NCBI GenBank assembly: GCA_013407085.1
Contig: JACCGJ010020624.1
Coordinates: 23,330-87,329 of the forward strand
Length of the DNA stretch: 64,000 bases
Reading direction: 5' to 3'
Source: Atriophallophorus winterbourni
Lineage: Eukaryota > Platyhelminthes > Trematoda > Plagiorchiida > Microphallidae
Shown: positions 62,301-64,000 of the stretch, one piece after another
How the letters are laid out: the number at the start of each line of letters is the position of its first letter
How positions within the stretch are numbered: the stretch's first letter is position 1
Translations under genes and position numbers: made by a program
The notes under the pieces: model-generated
The model's database searches: none
What the model saw: the letters and a program-made list of their open reading frames with translations, nothing else
Told to the model about the DNA's origin: nothing

Positions 62301-63428
62301 AACAAAGCTCGTCTAACACAAACGCCAGAGTGCCCGAGGATCGATATCTTTTAATTCACAGAGTGTGCGAAGTCAAATCATCGGCAGGACATTCATTAAA
62401 CAAGCTCGTGCACATCTAGCTACCACGCAACACAGCGTGGAGCACGCAGGCACAATGGAGACAAGCAGATACACGCACACGGCCGTGTTGGCGTGTGAAC
62501 AATCGATTTAACATAAACGGCTAGCTGAGTGGCGTGTGTGAATCAAATTGGCAGGGGCGTGGAATGAGGCAGGCGACGTTTGGCTTTTGGTATCAGAGGC
62601 AAGCATAGAAGAAAATCAAGCAGGGAATCTGGTCAAATATGGTGCTGTATTGATTGAAAGTTGCAAGTGTGTAGGCACGAAATTGATTGCCAATGGTAAT
62701 GGGCTGCGAGTGGGGAATAGTATCTCTTACATATATCATGGCACGGATGTGCAATCGTGCAGTACTTCTGTGCTGTGCGCCTTACACTGTGCTAAACTGA
62801 TTTGCCTGGGCATCCTGACAGTCTGTGACTGTGCGGCACTTTGCCTGGATCAGGCTTGTGAACATACATCTGTCCAGGCATGGGTACGACAGTATCTCAC
62901 TTCATGTGCAGTCTATGATAGTGTGACACTTTTTCCTCTATTGCTGAAGTGTGACACTTTGCTTGACTCGAAGCTTGTGAGTTCATACATCAACTATACC
63001 ACGGCGATCATCATTGAGCATCCGTTGTTTAGATTGTGATGAAACGCTAAAGTGCATAGAAACCGAACGAGGTTACGCTCACTTACCCGAGTGTGAAAAA
63101 CCATCTCAGCCCCGGGCCCAGCACTACCGCCTCGATTTGCAACACGATATTGATTTCCTGGGTCACCAATAGCAACATGCGGGTACAAACCACCCGCGAG
63201 GATAATTTTCAACAGGATTACATCGGCTTGGGTCATTGCGCCGTGTCGGGTCGCGTAATTGGCCAGCGTGGACAGATCGTAACAAAGAACCAGTTCCAAA
63301 TCGCGAACCGAGACATCCATCGATTCCAAACGCTTTCCAGTTCCTGCGGTTGCTAACCATTTGCGTAAGGCAGACGTGTCGGAACCACCATCGCCTCCCT
63401 CGTCCTCAGAATCGGAACCATCTCCAAA
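56025..63428 (-). CDS. DHX34: DHX34-like DEAH-box RNA helicase, C-terminal five exons (gene continues off the right edge)
   Basis: Exons: 63428-63087, 61107-60926, 60305-60195, 57910-57789, 56386-56025. All four joins are GT-AG with matching phases (0, 2, 2, 1). DHX34 is an RNA helicase that supports nonsense-mediated decay. Diagnostic matches in the OB-fold/C-terminal half: VILLKIILAGGLYPHVAIGD, VFHTR|AKGFVTIHPNDVF (human FHTQAKQGAVLHPTCVF), LMETTKPFLVNTLRVPALPT (human [20 protein letters not shown]), LYARELDTNANAAR, then IVFDSWIEVCLADVEAA (human [17 protein letters not shown]). The last exon has VLGQGLAAFLAGYPAGPYTI and a stop at 56025. Helicase motifs I-VI must lie beyond 64000. The true C-terminus may use a further zinc-finger exon near 51.5 kb. 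Confidence 0.88.
56510..56745 (-). repeat. Repeat B, long copy with internal deletion
   Basis: Contains ttgatttaccaccggtagt, acacgctggagtctgactac and tgcctaggcttgggcaactt. Part of the core (gtgcagtctctgac) is missing. Lies in a DHX34 intron. Confidence 0.8.
57500..57745 (+). repeat. Interspersed repeat C, copy 2
   Basis: Partner of 52140-52430. The minus strand keeps an open frame of 91 codons here (RQHYTGRTYRKLNRHTTMKS) that is not open in copy 1; no family recognised. Confidence 0.6.
57789..57910 (-). CDS. DHX34: DHX34-like exon with DSWIEVCLADVEAAQ
   Basis: 122 nt between TTTTATGCAG and G|GTGAGT. It reads IVFDSWIEVCLADVEAAQRV then LATAVWLRTLLERL, parallel to human [20 protein letters not shown] and LAASLRLRARWESAL. 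Phase 2 in, phase 1 out. Confidence 0.85.
58165..58395 (+). repeat. Repeat B, long copy
   Basis: Full-length plus-strand unit: core, gtagtgagactccagcctgt, catgcagctcattacc, and agcacggtgttagccgcaca. Confidence 0.85.
58930..59554 (+). mobile_element. Penelope-like element ORF C-terminus with GIY-YIG-type endonuclease
   Basis: A frame open for about 205 codons reads NGYPRSFILRNKFN, IAARVLRPLGIDISHKPVST, then NYVRQAGRKLGTRLHEHQLA, GHQFDWDRTRILARG, and REFLEAWHSTTNSINQHLQL to a TGA at 59553. This is the end of a Penelope-like polyprotein: the RT tail followed by a GIY-YIG nuclease with the EH and LEAWHS signatures. The usual ..Y-x-GETGR.. is YVRQAGR here. The RT core is not upstream, so it is 5'-truncated. 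It lies in a DHX34 intron and is followed by hammerhead-bearing repeats. Confidence 0.8.
59620..59935 (-). repeat. PLE flanking repeats, about 1.2 tandem units of ~241 bp
   Basis: Two gt-atcagg hammerhead cores (59641 and 59882) lie 241 bp apart. The intervening sequence matches 17611-17850, including tgttgcatagggttcgtaca and aatcacatagtgattc. It follows the PLE endonuclease directly. Confidence 0.65.
59854..59895 (-). ncRNA. Hammerhead ribozyme (minimal type I) with canonical GUC site
   Basis: Minus strand: CTCCAC, CTGATGA, stem II GGT-AAGCA-GCC, GAAA, CCGG, cleavage triplet GTC, then GTGGTG. Stem I pairs five of six positions. The core matches the hammerhead consensus except for a C/A pair at the base of stem II, shared with the 17.6-kb copy. 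A decayed tandem partner lies near 59655-59625 (CTGATAACGGCAAACAACCA). Confidence 0.75.
59936..60194. other. DHX34 intron remainder, nothing recognised
   Basis: No repeat or exon identified. Confidence 0.35.
60195..60305 (-). CDS. DHX34: DHX34-like exon with KPFLVNTLRVPALPTLLLYA
   Basis: 111 nt between a (CTT)n-CAG acceptor and an AG|GTTCGT donor. It matches the DHX34 strand after the HPTCVF motif almost residue for residue. Confidence 0.88.
60926..61107 (-). CDS. DHX34: DHX34-like exon with IHPNDVF motif
   Basis: 182 nt. Reads AKGFVTIHPNDVFVRNPDVL, then an acidic insert and AVDHQLIMYL. It ends in phase 2 before GTAAGTG; the next exon's T completes Leu. Confidence 0.85.
61108..62640. other. 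DHX34 intron, no recognised content
   Basis: Several ORFs of 60-105 codons on both strands lack family signatures and splice support. Confidence 0.4.
62660..62995 (-). repeat. Repeat B copy followed by a rearranged partial copy
   Basis: 62700-62885 has the outer part (ggatgtgcaatcgtgcagta, ctgtgcgccttacactgtg) joined to a shortened core. 62870-62990 repeats gtccaggcatggg, cgacagtatctcac and gcttgtgag, a second diverged piece. Confidence 0.7.
63087..63428 (-). CDS. DHX34: DHX34-like exon: acidic linker and OB-fold
   Basis: 342 nt, phase 0 both ends, acceptor ttttag, donor CGG|GTAAGT. It starts with an acidic Gly/Asp/Glu/Ser stretch as in DHX34, then LYPHVAIGDPGNQYRV and AEMVFHTR. Confidence 0.85.
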
Positions 63429-63589
63429 CTAAAATGACCACAATTAAACTGGGTAGCTATGAACAGATGAGACACCGTTTATTAAGTGAGTGCTTCGAAA
63501 GCAATCGGTGAGAGAGACCACGCCACCGCTCATAAAAATCGATAAGGGTACACCCGAGATACTTCGAAGCCAAATGATGCCGTGCGATG

Positions 63590-63690
63590 CGATAACGAAT
63601 TATTATTATTATTGTTATTATTATTATTACACAAGTCTTTACAGACGATATACCAACAAGTATACCATGAAAAAGGTACATGATGAAAGA
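63590..63690 (-). repeat. (AAT)n tail module, as at 10.1 kb
   Basis: attattattattgttattatt then acacaagtctttacagacga, the inverse of 10105-10170. Only this 3' module is present. Confidence 0.65.
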
Positions 63691-64000
63691 AAAAAAGGAA
63701 GGATTTTTTTTGTCTGTTTACACATACCGTTTTTGATCTTTTTTGGAATAAAGAAAAGAGGGAGGGTCATTGATACACGGTGATTCAGTACACCATCTTT
63801 TGTTCAAGAAATGAGATGACCGGGAGTGAAAGTACACGCGAGCAGGGTACTTACTGTTATAAAAGTTTAGCAAGAATAATATTCGTGAACATTGTTCGAT
63901 ACCTCCCACCATGGTTCGGGATTTTACAGAGTATGGGGAGAGGGTGAAATGTCGTTACAACACATCCACAGGTGATCGAATTCCGGTCACTGTCGACACT
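63691..64000. other. Right edge, presumably DHX34 intron
   Basis: No exon recognised; the helicase core exons should lie further right. Confidence 0.35.

Noticed and set aside
63700..64000. Search for a helicase-core exon at the right edge
   Set aside because: No DEAH, SAT or QRxGRxGR motif on the minus strand; treated as intron.

Overview
The window looks like nuclear DNA of a digenean flatworm (trematode); the genus cannot be told from the sequence. The evidence is three conserved animal genes carrying very short spliceosomal introns (27-35 nt, a pattern known from schistosomes and relatives) mixed with kilobase introns, and a dense load of trematode-type retroelements: Jockey/CR1-like and RTE-like LINEs, Ty3/Gypsy elements of the CsRn1 type, Penelope-like elements (PLEs) and hammerhead-ribozyme repeats. 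No bacterial operon, tRNA, rRNA or CRISPR array was seen.

Three host genes can be assembled exon by exon with matching splice phases. (1) RP2/XRP2, the ARL3 GTPase-activating protein, on the minus strand: eight exons from 22776 down to 1997, 386 codons plus stop. The first four exons are packed into 575 bp around 35-, 32- and 27-nt introns; the rest spread over 20 kb. (2) OGT (O-GlcNAc transferase), on the plus strand, 45135-48786: six exons, four of its five introns being 35, 35, 29 and 35 nt; the 5' start is uncertain. (3) A DHX34-like DEAH RNA helicase, on the minus strand: five consecutive exons of the C-terminal half (63428 down to 56025), with the helicase core beyond the right edge and a possible separate zinc-finger exon at 51541-51253.

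Layout: 0-22.8 kb is RP2, whose large introns hold LINE scraps, PLE-type repeats with hammerhead motifs, a 236-bp tandem repeat and a possible nested plus-strand gene (17974-18485). 23-28 kb holds LINE and Gypsy remnants. 31-35 kb holds a short Gypsy element with LTRs next to an oppositely oriented Gypsy pol fragment. 36.7-39.2 kb is a well-preserved non-autonomous Gypsy element with 359-bp LTRs. 39.8-44.7 kb is a nest of LINEs and a SINE-like repeat, ending just before OGT. 49-64 kb is the DHX34 region; its introns carry many copies of a hairpin-rich ~230-bp repeat and a PLE endonuclease ORF followed by hammerhead-bearing repeats.

The most notable points are two nearly complete minimal hammerhead ribozymes (17569-17610 and 59854-59895), the extreme micro-introns, and the gag-protease-only LTR element whose internal deletion kept the reading frame. 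All homology statements come from reading translations against remembered family features; no database search was run.
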